Below are positions 8,184-8,742 of a DNA stretch of 8,742 nt, piece by piece. The position numbers and the translations under genes were made by a program. Under the pieces are notes generated by a model. It was not told where the DNA came from. It searched no databases and saw only the letters and a list, made by a program, of their open reading frames with translations. How positions within the stretch are numbered: the stretch's first letter is position 1; every line of letters begins with the position of its first letter. Source of the DNA: DASVBJ01 sp036375895 (GTDB taxonomy: Bacteria; Actinomycetota; Actinomycetes; JACCUZ01); assembly GCA_036375895.1 (NCBI GenBank), contig DASVBJ010000271.1, positions 1-8,742 of the forward strand. The letters are read 5' to 3'.

Positions 8184-8235
8184 ATGATCGTGAGGACTTT
8201 CCCGGAGCTCACCCCGGGAAAGTCCTCACGATCAT
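8184..8235. repeat. Perfect 22-bp inverted repeat (palindromic element or terminator)
   Basis: The left arm 8184-8205 and right arm 8214-8235 are exact reverse complements; the 8-base loop is AGCTCACC. The arms begin ATGATCGTGAGGAC and end at CCCGG, and are less GC-rich than the surroundings. It starts 42 bases after the small membrane protein stop and lies 70 bases before the tRNA gene. It could terminate the upstream transcript; the length and exactness also suggest a dispersed intergenic palindrome. Confidence 0.85.
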
Positions 8236-8275
8236 CGTCATGGCGGCTGATTCGTGGGGGGCGCGGGGTGTCTTG

Positions 8276-8281
8276 TACAGT
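8276..8281 (+). promoter_or_regulatory. Candidate -10 element for tRNA-Arg
   Basis: TACAGT, in the TAnnnT form, ends 24 bases before the mature tRNA 5' end, which places transcription start around 8288 and leaves a short leader for RNase P. No clear -35 hexamer is seen 16-19 bases upstream. Confidence 0.4.
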
Positions 8282-8305
8282 TGCCTCCGGCTTTCACGCC
8301 GCACT

Positions 8306-8378
8306 GCGCCCGTAGCTCAACGGATAGAGCATCTGACTACGGATCAGAAGGTTAGGGGTTCGAATCCCTTCGGGCGCG
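8306..8378 (+). tRNA. tRNA-Arg (anticodon ACG)
   Basis: A full cloverleaf folds by eye. The acceptor stem is GCGCCCG (8306-8312) with CGGGCGC (8371-8377), plus discriminator G8378. The D stem GCTC/GAGC is at 8315-8318 and 8327-8330. The anticodon stem TCTGA/TCAGA (8332-8336 and 8344-8348) carries loop CTACGGA with anticodon ACG at 8339-8341. The T arm is AGGGG-TTCGAAT-CCCTT. The anticodon reads CGN arginine codons after A34-to-inosine editing. The 3' CCA is not encoded, so it must be added by a nucleotidyltransferase, as usual in many actinomycetes. There is no intron and no duplicated 3' end suggesting an integrated element. Confidence 0.97.
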
Positions 8379-8397
8379 CGCACTGTTACTGCTGGTC

Positions 8398-8432
8398 AAG
8401 CCCCGGTTCAGAGGTCCCGAAACCGGGGCTTT
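8398..8432 (+). terminator. Rho-independent terminator of tRNA-Arg
   Basis: An 11-bp perfect stem, AAGCCCCGGTT (8398-8408) with AACCGGGGCTT (8421-8431), closes a 12-base loop and is followed by a further T. It starts 20 bases after the tRNA 3' end, the expected position. Confidence 0.8.
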
Positions 8433-8479
8433 GGCGGCTCTTGGGGCTCCGTGCGGGCTCCAGCCACCCCGTCGATGTG

Positions 8480-8495
8480 AGCCGCGCACGCGGCT
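8480..8495. repeat. Short inverted repeat upstream of the GNAT gene
   Basis: AGCCGCG and CGCGGCT are separated by CA. This forms a 6-bp stem with a tetraloop, in the gap between the tRNA terminator and the acetyltransferase gene. It may be chance in such GC-rich sequence. Confidence 0.3.
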
Positions 8496-8550
8496 GACGG
8501 GCGACCTTCGGCCCTGGAGCGGCCATCGCGGGGCGGGGCACCATGCCCCC

Positions 8551-8742
8551 ATGGAGCGCCGGCCCGACCTGCACCTGACCACCCCGCGGTTGGAGCTGCG
8601 GCCGCTCACCTACGACGACCTCGACGACGTGGCGTCCATGCTCGGCGATGCGGAAGCGCTGACCCATTGGGGTCCGCCGCTGACCCGGGAGGAGTCGCGC
8701 TCCTGGATCGAGCGCAACCTCAGGCGGTACGACGTGGACGGG
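8551..8742 (+). CDS. GNAT-family N-acetyltransferase (RimJ/RimL-like), 5' end only
   Basis: 64 N-terminal residues are readable before the window ends. The opening LTTPRLELRPLTYDDLDDV, followed by a helix and then LTREESRSWIERNLRRY, is the standard start of RimJ/RimL-type GNAT enzymes, which transfer acetyl from acetyl-CoA to an amine. The acetyl-CoA-binding motif A (Q/RxxGxG/A) would lie further downstream and is not visible, so the substrate cannot be guessed. The ATG at 8551 is used because the overlapping ATG at 8543 is in another frame and meets a stop quickly. No strong Shine-Dalgarno is seen; the G-rich stretch GGGGCGGGGC at about 8530-8539 is a weak candidate. It is separated from the tRNA by a terminator, so it has its own promoter, which I could not locate. 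Confidence 0.82.
   Translation, partial: MERRPDLHLTTPRLELRPLTYDDLDDVASMLGDAEALTHWGPPLTREESRSWIERNLRRYDVDG

Noticed and set aside
8306..8378. tRNA-Arg as an attachment site for an integrated element
   Set aside because: There is no integrase gene, no repeat of the tRNA 3' end in the window, and a normal terminator follows.
8240..8497. 85-codon open frame across the tRNA gene
   Set aside because: It overlaps the tRNA and its terminator. It is a common spurious product of tRNA regions.

Overview
The window is a GC-rich segment of an actinomycete-type chromosome. Signs of this are the very high GC content, GTG starts at 4-base gene overlaps, AGGAGG ribosome binding sites, a GTP-type PEP carboxykinase with an actinobacterial-style N-terminus, and a tRNA-Arg without an encoded CCA. 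I cannot place it below the phylum/class level. Coding density is high. Apart from one hydrogenase operon the content is housekeeping, and I see no mobile element, CRISPR array or defence island.

Layout. (1) 1-2788, plus strand: the distal part of a group 3b (cytosolic, NAD(P)-linked) [NiFe]-hydrogenase operon. It holds the 3' end of the FAD/[2Fe-2S] gamma subunit, the small subunit, the large subunit and the maturation endopeptidase. All are tightly packed (TAG|ATG abutment, then two GTGA overlaps). The beta (iron-sulfur) subunit gene and the promoter would lie upstream of the window. (2) 2823-4529, minus strand: formate-tetrahydrofolate ligase (fhs), convergent with the hydrogenase operon; a hairpin sits between them. 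(3) 4704-5714, plus strand: a YihY/BrkB-family membrane protein, divergent from fhs. (4) 5736-5781: a strong hairpin between convergent genes. (5) 5826-7646, minus strand: GTP-dependent PEP carboxykinase (pckG). (6) 7647-7956: a 310-base non-coding divergent promoter region with several dyads. (7) 7957-8142: a 61-residue single-pass membrane protein. (8) 8184-8235: a perfect 22-bp inverted repeat. (9) 8306-8378: tRNA-Arg(ACG) followed by a terminator. (10) 8551-8742: the 5' end of a GNAT acetyltransferase gene, cut by the window edge.

How it works together. The hydrogenase should couple H2 turnover to an NAD(P)H pool, and the last gene of its operon encodes the protease expected to trim the large subunit after nickel insertion. 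Formate-THF ligase feeds one-carbon units into folate, and PEPCK sits at the gluconeogenic/anaplerotic node. These fit a heterotroph with flexible redox metabolism, but shared regulation is inference. The points most worth a second look are the perfect palindrome upstream of the tRNA, the Tyr where the first nickel motif of the large subunit usually has His, and the cluster of dyads, one resembling a DosR/DevR box, between pckG and the small membrane protein. I did not find a convincing new multi-gene system.
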